Source: Actinomycetota bacterium
GTDB taxonomy: Bacteria > Actinomycetota > Acidimicrobiia > Acidimicrobiales > Microtrichaceae
Length of the DNA: 6,082 nt
Assembly: GCA_009700815.1 (NCBI GenBank)
Contig: WLLG01000152.1
Coordinates: 1 to 6,082 of the forward strand
Direction: 5' to 3'
Below are positions 1 through 5,463 of this stretch, one piece after another. A program made the translations under genes and the position numbers. How positions within the stretch are numbered: position 1 is the first letter of the stretch; each line of letters opens with the position of its first letter. The notes below the pieces were generated by a model that worked only from the letters and a program-made list of their open reading frames with translations, ran no database searches and was not told the DNA's origin.

Positions 1-508
1 CACGCTGCTTCACCCAAACGACCTCACCACGAAGAAGGAGTCGCAAGTCGTCTTGCAAAATAGCGGTGATATCACCGGACAAAGACCGGTAGGGCCGCCT
101 GCCCAGATTCGCCACATTGACAGCTATGCGCCCGCCTGGTTCGAGCGTGCGAACACATTCGGCAAAGACTTCTCGGAGCATCTGCAGATACTCCAGATAG
201 GTCGCGGGAACATGGTCAGCTTGCAGTTCGGTCTCATAGGCCTTGCCGGCAAAGTACGGCGGCGAGGTGACTACGAGGGCAACTGAACCGTCAGCAACCT
301 GGGACATTTTGGCTGCGGAACCCACAAAAATCTGGTCGATAGCGCGCAGTGATTCATCATCTGAGACCTGGTCCTCGTCTGAGACCTGCGGTGCAGCAAA
401 CCTTGCATAAAAATCGGTCGAGTCGTGGCCCTCGCGCTTTCCAACGCCAAACTCGGAGGTCGACGTAGACCTCCGCTTTTTTGGCTCAGATTCATCGGCT
501 CGTGCCAC
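1..508 (-). CDS. Site-specific DNA methyltransferase (N4-cytosine/N6-adenine type), N-terminal part
   Basis: Partial gene that runs off the left edge; 169 codons are visible. It would transfer a methyl group from S-adenosylmethionine to an exocyclic amino group of C or A at a specific DNA site. The catalytic motif IV, TSPPY, is at residues 81-85, preceded by the hydrophobic strand SVALVV. A 'LEPGGRIAVNVANLGRRPY' stretch follows at about 122-140, typical of the N6_N4_Mtase family. Motif IV comes early, so the SAM-binding FxGxG motif is expected in the missing C-terminal part (beta-class order). The N-terminus is basic (PKKRRS) and continues with EFGVGKREGHDSTDFYARF, a pre-catalytic block I associate with this family. 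The GTG start is chosen because an in-frame TGA lies just upstream and GGGAG (518-514) sits 5 nt before it. Residues 41-51 contain a small internal repeat (QVSDED, QVSDDE) from an 18-bp duplication (TCTGAGACCTG at 360-370 and 378-388). It starts 57 nt after the SDR stop, so co-transcription is possible. Family call is firm; specificity is unknown. Confidence 0.85.
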   Translation of the reverse strand, partial: MARADESEPKKRRSTSTSEFGVGKREGHDSTDFYARFAAPQVSDEDQVSDDESLRAIDQIFVGSAAKMSQVADGSVALVVTSPPYFAGKAYETELQADHVPATYLEYLQMLREVFAECVRTLEPGGRIAVNVANLGRRPYRSLSGDITAILQDDLRLLLRGEVVWVKQR

Positions 509-513
509 AACGA

Positions 514-518
514 CTCCC
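514..518 (-). promoter_or_regulatory. Ribosome binding site deciding the methyltransferase GTG start
   Basis: GGGAG on the minus strand, 5 nt before the GTG at 508. It supports a non-ATG start; the next upstream in-frame codons reach a TGA only a few codons away, so no longer N-terminus is possible. Confidence 0.6.
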
Positions 519-565
519 GTTCAGATCACCTTGACTTTACGGGGCCGTTGCATGGCTCGCTTGAT

Positions 566-1480
566 CTAGTAACGCAGGCCTGGAGTTCTCGTGAAGAACA
601 CATCGGTGGCGAGCTGTTGTCCAAGCTTTGTGGCATCCCAACGCTTGGAGTTGTTGTTGATCGTTGGACCGTCAGCCCAGCCCTTCATGAGAATGATGTT
701 CTCTGCCACGGCACGAATGATCTGTCCGGTCACATGATCAGCCTCGTCCGAAGCAAGCCAGGCAACGAGTGGTGAGGACACCGATGGGTCCATCCGGTTC
801 CACTCATCCTCGGGGACCTCATCGGCTTCGATAACCGCTGGGGCATTCGGCATGGTTCCTGTAATCCGCGTTGCAGCAGCAGGGCCGACTGCATTGACAG
901 TCACGCCCATTTTGTACAGTTCCAAGCTCAAGGTTTGGGTCAGGCTGGCAATTGCCGCCTTAGCCGGGGCGTAATTGGTCTGGCCAAAGTTGCCGGTCAG
1001 ACCAGCACCTGAGACCGTGTTGATGATACGGCCGTTGACTTTTGCACCCGTCTCTTTGTTGACGTTGCGCCAATGAACAGCAGCGTGCTTGCAAGGTGCC
1101 CAAGTACCGCGAAGGTGCACCTTGATGACGGCGTCAAAATCTTCGGGAGTCATGTTGAAGATTGATCCGTCGCGCACGATTCCGGCGTTGTTGACCAGAA
1201 TGTCTAAGCGACCGAACTCGTCAACAGCCTGGGCAATCATCTCTCCCGAGGCCTCATAGTCAGAGACATCGCCATAGTTCGCAACGGCCTCGCCGCCGCG
1301 CGCCTTGATGATCTCGACAGTCAGGTCTGCGTCGCGACCGACGCCTTCACCCTTGACAGATCCACCAAGATCATTGATGACGATCTTTGCGCCGTGCTTG
1401 GCGAGCTCGAGCGCATGGCCTCGGCCGATGCCGTGACCCGCTCCAGTAACGATGGCAACTTTGCCGTCCAACATACCCAT
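566..1480 (-). CDS. Short-chain dehydrogenase/reductase, MFE-2-like (3R)-hydroxyacyl-CoA dehydrogenase type
   Basis: A 304-residue NAD(P)-dependent SDR with a complete Rossmann fold. Visible motifs: nucleotide-binding TGAGHGIG at 12-19, acidic D37 after the second strand (suggesting NAD+ preference), D71-V72, NNAG at 97-100, and catalytic S157, Y170 and K174 (YAPAK). The INDLGG, VHLRG, GNFGQTNY and LVAWLASDE segments closely resemble the dehydrogenase domain of eukaryotic peroxisomal multifunctional enzyme type 2, which oxidises (3R)-hydroxyacyl-CoA in beta-oxidation of branched or sterol side chains. H122 sits where classical SDRs usually have the fourth catalytic residue Asn; as I recall it, MFE-2 has the same VHLRG. 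The ATG at 1480 is preferred over a second ATG at 1474 because GGAGG (1494-1490) lies 9 nt upstream of it. Likely role: a hydroxyacyl-CoA or related alcohol dehydrogenase in the catabolic set; the precise substrate cannot be read from sequence. The gene is preceded by a hairpin-rich leader. Confidence 0.88.
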   Translation of the reverse strand: MGMLDGKVAIVTGAGHGIGRGHALELAKHGAKIVINDLGGSVKGEGVGRDADLTVEIIKARGGEAVANYGDVSDYEASGEMIAQAVDEFGRLDILVNNAGIVRDGSIFNMTPEDFDAVIKVHLRGTWAPCKHAAVHWRNVNKETGAKVNGRIINTVSGAGLTGNFGQTNYAPAKAAIASLTQTLSLELYKMGVTVNAVGPAAATRITGTMPNAPAVIEADEVPEDEWNRMDPSVSSPLVAWLASDEADHVTGQIIRAVAENIILMKGWADGPTINNNSKRWDATKLGQQLATDVFFTRTPGLRY

Positions 1481-1489
1481 GAGTTCTTT

Positions 1490-1494
1490 CCTCC
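1490..1494 (-). promoter_or_regulatory. Strong Shine-Dalgarno of the SDR gene, overlapping a CCGTACGG palindrome
   Basis: GGAGG on the minus strand, 9 nt before ATG 1480. It overlaps by two bases an 8-bp perfect palindrome CCGTACGG (1493-1500). The palindrome could be a small regulatory site or chance. Confidence 0.55.
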
Positions 1495-1511
1495 GTACGG
1501 TCCAACACCCG

Positions 1512-1545
1512 TCAGAGGCTGAGCACCCGAAACGGTGCCCTCTGA
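1512..1545 (-). repeat. Second inverted repeat, competing with the 1534-1578 hairpin
   Basis: On the minus strand TCAGAGGGCACC (1545-1534) can pair with GGTGC (about 1527-1523) and CCTCTGA (1518-1512): 7 + 5 base pairs, a 6-nt loop (GTTTCG) and a 4-nt TCAG bulge on the 3' side. Its 5' arm is the same sequence that forms the 3' arm of the longer hairpin, so the two structures cannot form at the same time. Pairing is read by eye; no folding energy was computed. Confidence 0.5.
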
Positions 1546-1578
1546 GATCTGGCGGGAAGAGAGATCTTAGAGGGCACC
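1534..1578 (-). terminator. Long hairpin between aquaporin and SDR: intrinsic-type terminator or leader structure
   Basis: Two 17-nt arms (1578-1562 and 1550-1534 on the minus strand) flank an 11-nt loop. The arms, GGTGCCCTCTAAGATCT and AGATCTCAGAGGGCACC, pair at 16 of 17 positions, with one A-C mismatch; on the plus strand the mismatch becomes G-U. The hairpin begins 20 nt after the aquaporin stop, where a terminator is expected. No clear T-run follows (next bases GTTTCGGG), but U-poor hairpins are common as terminators in GC-rich actinobacteria. Because it lies 54 nt before the SDR start it could instead be a leader element of that gene. Confidence 0.7.
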
Positions 1579-1597
1579 TAGGTTATTCACGAAAATG

Positions 1598-2404
1598 CTA
1601 AGCGACTTCGACGCCCTCGGCCTCGGACTCACCGGTCTGCGCTTCGTCGCCACCGGTTGCGAGCTTCCAGATCAAAGCACCAATCACACCGCCAGCAATG
1701 GGGGCCACAATGAACAGCCAGAGTTGTCCAAGAGCGGTTCCACCCTCGAATAGGGCTGGGCCGAGCGAGCGAGCGGGGTTGACGCTGGTGTTGGTGATAG
1801 GAATGCTAATCAGGTGGATCAGCGTCAGCATCAGGCCGATGCCAATAGCTGCCTGAGCCTTAGATGCTGCCTTGGTGGTGACACCAAGAATCACGATGAT
1901 GAACAATGCAGTAAGGACAACTTCTGCAATTGCAGCACCTGCAAGGTTGTAAAAGATCCGACCGTTCTGCTGGCCATATGCATTTGAGGCAAACGACCCT
2001 TGCTCGATTTTGAACCCACCTGGCTTGGATGTCTGGATTGACCACAACACTGCAACCGCAGCAATGGCACCAAGGGACTGCACGATGACGTAGGCGGGAA
2101 CGTCTTTCCATTCAAAGCGCTTTGCTGTGGCAAGCCCAAAGGAGACTGCCGGGTTGAAGTGGCCACCAGAAACATGGCCAAAGGCATAGGCACCGCACAA
2201 CACGGTCAGGCCGAAGGCAAAGCTCACACCGAGGTAGCCAATGCCAAAGTCAGTGACGGTGGTTACGCCAATATCTACGCCGCCAATGCCGACTTTGCCG
2301 GTGGTTGGGGCGAGTGCCCGAGCGGCGAAAATTGCCGAACCGCAACCTCCGAGTACGAGTAGGAACGTGCCAAGAAACTCAGCACCAAGTTTTTTCGCCA
2401 ACAT
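1598..2404 (-). CDS. aqpZ: Aquaporin Z-type water channel
   Basis: A 268-residue MIP-family inner-membrane channel for passive water movement. Both half-helix signatures are present: NPA at 84-86 within SGGHFNPAV and NPA at 209-211 within NTSVNPARS. The selectivity-filter residues match E. coli AqpZ by motif position: F64 (AFGLTV), H197 (LIHLIS), T206 and R212, so this is an orthodox water channel, not a glycerol facilitator (which has smaller/Gly residues and Asp after the second NPA). Differences from E. coli AqpZ (231 aa): an extra ~20 residues in the first extracellular loop (about 30-50) and an acidic C-terminal tail (about 251-268, Glu-rich). An upstream ATG at 2446 is open in frame, but ATG 2404 is chosen: it gives the canonical MLAKKLGAEFLGTF start and has GAGGAG (2414-2409) 4 nt upstream. 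It follows the GDT1 gene by 100 bp and is followed by a hairpin. Confidence 0.95.
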   Translation of the reverse strand: MLAKKLGAEFLGTFLLVLGGCGSAIFAARALAPTTGKVGIGGVDIGVTTVTDFGIGYLGVSFAFGLTVLCGAYAFGHVSGGHFNPAVSFGLATAKRFEWKDVPAYVIVQSLGAIAAVAVLWSIQTSKPGGFKIEQGSFASNAYGQQNGRIFYNLAGAAIAEVVLTALFIIVILGVTTKAASKAQAAIGIGLMLTLIHLISIPITNTSVNPARSLGPALFEGGTALGQLWLFIVAPIAGGVIGALIWKLATGGDEAQTGESEAEGVEVA

Positions 2405-2408
2405 ATGT

Positions 2409-2414
2409 CTCCTC
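2409..2414 (-). promoter_or_regulatory. Ribosome binding site deciding the aquaporin start
   Basis: GAGGAG on the minus strand, 4 nt before ATG 2404. It argues against the in-frame ATG 42 nt upstream, whose extra 14 residues (Ser/Leu/Arg-rich) have no counterpart in AqpZ. Confidence 0.65.
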
Positions 2415-2504
2415 TTCAGTGACAGAGCGGATAGGCAACTAGCCACACAAAATATTTAGGTAGCCCCCGAAAGTAGTTGGCAGCCTCGGCGAAGGCGCGG
2501 AGCT

Positions 2505-3095
2505 TCATGCAAAAAATGCTTCCAAAGCAGTCCACACTGCTAGGACTGCAAAGATTCCGGCCGCTATGCGACGAACTAGGCGTAGTGGTAAGTAACGCAG
2601 TAGCTGTTGACCTGCGAGTGCTGCGAAAGCAGCAACTAACCAAAGGGCCGCAAGCGCACCAACTGCGACTGCCAAGGGCTGCCCAGTGCGAGCCGCCATT
2701 CCCGCAGTGGTGATCTGTGTAAGGTCGCCGAATTCGGCGACGAAGATCAGTCCAAAACTCCGGATTGAAATTCCAAAAAAGCTGGTAGCAGCGCCGACCT
2801 CGGAGACTTCGTGTTCCTCGTCTGCTGATCGCCAGAGTAGGACTGCCCCAACAGCGAAGAGCAAAGCTACGACCGCATTCACCGGGCGATCTGGCAGCGC
2901 CGAGATCAACCCCCCGAGCAGCACAGCCAGGGTGACTTGTACAGCGAATGCCGCTGCCACCCCGCACCAGACCGGAAGCGGCCGGCCAAACCGGGTGGTG
3001 AGTACCAGCGTGGCCATCATGGATTTGTCCGGTAGCTCGGCCGGAAACACAGCCAGAAACGTTGCCAGCGCAACAGCCGCTGCAGATGCATCCAT
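2505..3095 (-). CDS. TMEM165/GDT1-family (UPF0016) cation transporter
   Basis: A 196-residue hydrophobic protein with about six membrane segments (roughly 3-20, 40-66, 71-89, 108-122, 138-163, 172-194) in two homologous halves, each with the family's acidic signature. The first is E20-L-P-D23-K24-S25, the second E121-F-G-D124-L-T126; the general consensus is E-x-G-D-K/R-T/S. The family exchanges Mn2+ or Ca2+ for H+ and in bacteria is linked mainly to manganese export. The middle loop (about 89-99) is acidic. The Pro in the first motif and Leu in the second depart from the consensus; I recall similar forms in actinobacterial members. The start, ATG 3095, lies 3 nt after the preceding stop, with no Shine-Dalgarno directly upstream (GCTGACCTAGCCG), so translation probably depends on ribosomes finishing the synthetase gene. 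It shares that gene's reading frame. Confidence 0.85.
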   Translation of the reverse strand: MDASAAAVALATFLAVFPAELPDKSMMATLVLTTRFGRPLPVWCGVAAAFAVQVTLAVLLGGLISALPDRPVNAVVALLFAVGAVLLWRSADEEHEVSEVGAATSFFGISIRSFGLIFVAEFGDLTQITTAGMAARTGQPLAVAVGALAALWLVAAFAALAGQQLLRYLPLRLVRRIAAGIFAVLAVWTALEAFFA

Positions 3096-3098
3096 CGG

Positions 3099-4349
3099 CT
3101 AGGTCAGCGAAGATTTGATCTCAGCCTGGACTCCTCGCCCAGTTATTCGTAGGTTGCCGCGATCATCCATGCAGCCCACATCCCCCGTCCGCAAAAACCC
3201 ATCGGAATCAAAAGCGGCGGCCGTGTGAGTGCTATCCACATAGCCCAGCATCATTTGCGGAGCGCGAACTCGAAGCTCCCCTTCGGAATCATCAGCCACG
3301 ATTGTGTTGTCGGATCGAAATAACCGCACCTCGACCCCAGTTGCCGGCTTTCCATCGGTGCAGGCAAGCTCGCTAGGGGAATCACTCAGGTCAGCCACCG
3401 TCAGCATGGGTGCTTCAACTAATCCGTAGCCGCCGAGTACCGGCACATCGAATAAGGCTCGCACCTCTTCGACTAGCTCAGCTGATTTATTCGAATCCGA
3501 GCCGATGAACGCACGAACGTCGCCAAAAATAGGATGCAGGACTGACTTCTGAGCGTCAACGTAGGCCTGATGAAATTCAGAACCCGACCCCGCAAGCGTG
3601 ACGTTCTCTCGTGAGAGCACCTCAATGGATTCTTGGGGGTGAAAAGAGTCAACCAAAATATTGGAACACCCCGAAAGTAGACTCGCAAAGAGCCAGAGCA
3701 TTCCGCTGATCTGCGAGATCTCTCCAACCAGAGCATTGCGATCTCTGCCAATCAAACCAAACCGCAGCGACACGGCTCGTGCTGCAGCAATGAGAGACCG
3801 GTCACTGTGGATGACACCTTTGCTCTGACCTTCGGTCCCCTCAGTGAAGAAGATCCAACTTGGATCGGGCAGGTCTTCCACAGAGTCCTCATCTAACGGT
3901 TCGAGCACAGCAGGATCGCCCTGAGGGAGAGCCCCATGAGCGATGAGCAAACGCAGTGAGCCGTCGGTCTGGGCGAGTTCCGTTGCCATCTGTTCGTAGT
4001 CGAAGCCCTTCCACATCGACGGGACGACGAGGACTTGTGCTTGCACCTGAGAAGTCATGTAGGCGAGTTCTGAATCTCTACAGGCTGGCGAGATTGGGTT
4101 TTGAATTGCACCAAGGCGACTCAGCGCCGCAGCGAGAACTAGGGATTCAATCCAAGTCGGTAACTGCCAAGAGACAACGTGGCCTGCACGGACTCCAGCA
4201 GAATGCAGGCCAGCCGCGGCGCGTTCCGCCTCGGCCCAGAACTCTGCAAACGTGAGCGTCCGCATATCTTCGTCCACCATCATGAGTGCATCCGGGGTTG
4301 CATTCACCCGCTGCTCCATCAGTTTCCAAAGGGTTCGCCCGTGCAACAT
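3099..4349 (-). CDS. AMP-dependent acyl-CoA synthetase-like protein lacking the C-terminal domain
   Basis: A 416-residue ANL-superfamily protein. The N-terminus (SWQLPTWIESLVLAAALSRLG, about 60-80, and QNPISP) resembles cyclohexanecarboxylate-CoA-ligase-like and FadD-type enzymes, which adenylate a carboxylic acid and transfer it to CoA. Family members are usually about 500 residues or more. This one stops 12 residues after the GR of the hinge motif ITGRG (402-406), so the mobile C-terminal domain with the catalytic lysine is absent. The ATP-binding P-loop is degenerate: TEGTEGQSKG at 169-178 where T-S-G-T-T-x-x-P-K-G is usual (Ser to Glu, second Thr to Glu, Pro to Ser). The YGxTE motif reads YGLVE (308-312). 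The ribose-binding RTGD (387-390) is intact. It may be a decayed enzyme, an N-domain protein with another role, or one needing a partner. The frame is open and the N-terminal domain well preserved, so it is called a CDS. The start has TAAGGG 8 nt upstream. Confidence 0.8.
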   Translation of the reverse strand: MLHGRTLWKLMEQRVNATPDALMMVDEDMRTLTFAEFWAEAERAAAGLHSAGVRAGHVVSWQLPTWIESLVLAAALSRLGAIQNPISPACRDSELAYMTSQVQAQVLVVPSMWKGFDYEQMATELAQTDGSLRLLIAHGALPQGDPAVLEPLDEDSVEDLPDPSWIFFTEGTEGQSKGVIHSDRSLIAAARAVSLRFGLIGRDRNALVGEISQISGMLWLFASLLSGCSNILVDSFHPQESIEVLSRENVTLAGSGSEFHQAYVDAQKSVLHPIFGDVRAFIGSDSNKSAELVEEVRALFDVPVLGGYGLVEAPMLTVADLSDSPSELACTDGKPATGVEVRLFRSDNTIVADDSEGELRVRAPQMMLGYVDSTHTAAAFDSDGFLRTGDVGCMDDRGNLRITGRGVQAEIKSSLT

Positions 4350-4365
4350 CTGTGATTCCCTTACC

Positions 4366-4410
4366 TATACGACTACTACGTATACGACTGCCCTGTATAC
4401 GACTGCTGGA
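4366..4410. repeat. Three tandem 15-bp direct repeats upstream of the acyl-CoA synthetase-like gene
   Basis: The 9-bp core TATACGACT occurs at 4366-4374, 4381-4389 and 4396-4404, a period of exactly 15 bp, with variable 6-bp spacers (ACTACG, GCCCTG, GCTGGA). Copies two and three are preceded by G, giving the palindrome GTATAC. On the coding (minus) strand the core is AGTCGTATA. The array ends 17 nt before the start codon and so lies in the promoter or 5' leader. It may be a multi-site operator for a regulator or a slippage-generated minisatellite. I noticed no other copies in the window. Confidence 0.8.
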
Positions 4411-4416
4411 CTTGCC

Positions 4417-4422
4417 ATCATA
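4417..4422 (-). promoter_or_regulatory. Possible -10 element for the synthetase-like gene
   Basis: TATGAT on the minus strand matches the TATAAT consensus at five of six positions. A start of transcription near 4410 would put the three 15-bp repeats just downstream of it, in the leader. No good TTGACA-like -35 box is seen 16-18 bp upstream, so the call is weak. Confidence 0.25.
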
Positions 4423-4495
4423 GAGAGTCTGAACTTGTTGCCATTGCTAGCAGCGCTGCATGGGCGTTCGCCTGCGGCTCGAGAGCTGATTGACC

Positions 4496-5452
4496 TCACA
4501 AAACTGCAACGGGGACAACAGGTGTAGAGGCAGCACCCACAAGAGGTTCTGGAGCAGCAAGCAGCAGAAAACTCCATTGCTCGGCATCTGCGCAGGCCAC
4601 GGCGAGGTCCTCAAAATCCCAGTTTTGACCCTGCAGCAGACCCATATCCCGAAGTTGGATCATGTGCACTGCAAGACAGTCCGACCAGTCAGCCAAGCTC
4701 GGAGGCAGGGCCTCATAGGCATAGTTATCGGTAAATGCACCCGCCACATCGTTTCGATGCATCCATTCAATTGACTGCACCGAGAGCCCCGGTAGGTGAA
4801 AGTCTTTTCCGACGGCATACCGCTGCCGATCACCCGCTCGGTAATGCCGCATCTCGGCCGTGCGAATACACACCACATCGCCGGATTCGATGGTGATGCC
4901 GGCCGCTTCAGCCGCCTCATCAAGGTCATCGCCAGTGATCGCGTACCCCGGGTGGATCTCATCTAGACCAGCGACCCCCTTGACGAACGGAATGTCTAAC
5001 AACACCCCACGAGTCACAATCTGGGGCAGCTTTTCTGCTCCCAACTTGGTAGCCCCCGCAGAAGCAGTGATCACCGAATTAGGAAAATTGTTGTACAAAA
5101 GATCGTCATAGGAAATATGACAGAGCGCATCCATATGGGTTCCCGCGCAGGTTGACATGATGAGCAAGTCATCAGTGCCCTCCCAGATGCCCGGAGCGAA
5201 CTGGTCGCGCTCGTTCAGCGATGAGTGATGGATGATCGGGTTGAACCGGCGTGCGGGCTGACCAACTTGAATACCATCGGCGCGTAGATCAATCGCCAGC
5301 GATACCCGCTTGCCTGATCGCACCGAAGCTGCACCGCGCTGAGCGGCTACCTCAGTGAGCAGATTCCCGCAGCCGAGTTCGTCCTCGGCGCCCCATCGGC
5401 CCCAATTAGATACTCGGGCAGCTAGTTCGCTCAGATCTCCAGGAAGCGGCAT
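4496..5452 (-). CDS. Cyclase family protein (kynurenine formamidase-like metal hydrolase, long form)
   Basis: A complete 318-residue protein of the PF04199 cyclase family, metal-dependent cytosolic hydrolases that include kynurenine formamidase. Long forms like this occur in aromatic and alicyclic degradation clusters. The metal-site block is C102-A-G-T-H106-M-D108-A-L-C-H112, matching the H-x-G-T-H-x-D-x-x-x-H signature except that the first His is Cys. Other family segments are visible: NYAYEALPPS (243-252), HMIQLRDMGLLQG (263-275) and a C-terminal APEPLVGAASTPVVPVAVL. The N-terminus (SNWGRWGAEDELGCGNLL, 15-32) also fits the long-form subgroup. ATG 5452 lies 11 nt after the ADH stop without a clear Shine-Dalgarno (CCCCTCTG precedes it), so translational coupling with the ADH is likely. 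The natural substrate is unknown; hydrolysis of a cyclic amide, lactone or ring ketone intermediate is an inference from neighbours. Confidence 0.88.
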   Translation of the reverse strand: MPLPGDLSELAARVSNWGRWGAEDELGCGNLLTEVAAQRGAASVRSGKRVSLAIDLRADGIQVGQPARRFNPIIHHSSLNERDQFAPGIWEGTDDLLIMSTCAGTHMDALCHISYDDLLYNNFPNSVITASAGATKLGAEKLPQIVTRGVLLDIPFVKGVAGLDEIHPGYAITGDDLDEAAEAAGITIESGDVVCIRTAEMRHYRAGDRQRYAVGKDFHLPGLSVQSIEWMHRNDVAGAFTDNYAYEALPPSLADWSDCLAVHMIQLRDMGLLQGQNWDFEDLAVACADAEQWSFLLLAAPEPLVGAASTPVVPVAVL

Positions 5453-5463
5453 CAGAGGGGCAA

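Larger units (their letters stand above)
4350..4495. other. Intergenic region between the cyclase-family gene and the synthetase-like gene
   Basis: This is the longest gap in the window (146 bp). It holds the 15-bp repeats (4366-4410), a possible -10 box (4417-4422) and, further upstream, a 10-bp perfect palindrome GCAGCGCTGC near 4450. No convincing terminator with a T-run follows the cyclase gene. The gap suggests that a new transcription unit begins with the synthetase-like gene. Confidence 0.5.

Noticed and set aside
2405..2446. Longer aquaporin N-terminus starting at ATG 2446
   Set aside because: The extra 14 residues do not resemble the AqpZ N-terminus, while the ATG at 2404 has GAGGAG close upstream and gives the canonical start.
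2460..2510. Terminator hairpin after the GDT1 gene
   Set aside because: The GC-rich stretch pairs only imperfectly and no T-run follows; I could not draw a convincing stem.
2416..2967. A 183-codon open frame on the minus strand overlapping the GDT1 and aquaporin genes
   Set aside because: It is out of frame with GDT1, its product is rich in Cys, Arg and Ser without recognisable motifs, and GDT1 has clear family signatures in the other frame.
3956..4255. Plus-strand open frame of about 100 codons
   Set aside because: It lies opposite the synthetase-like gene, is Arg/Ser-rich and shows no recognisable motif; it is the antisense shadow of that gene.
4366..4410. CRISPR array
   Set aside because: The repeat unit is 15 bp with 6-bp spacers and only three copies; CRISPR repeats and spacers are about 25-40 bp, and no cas gene is present.
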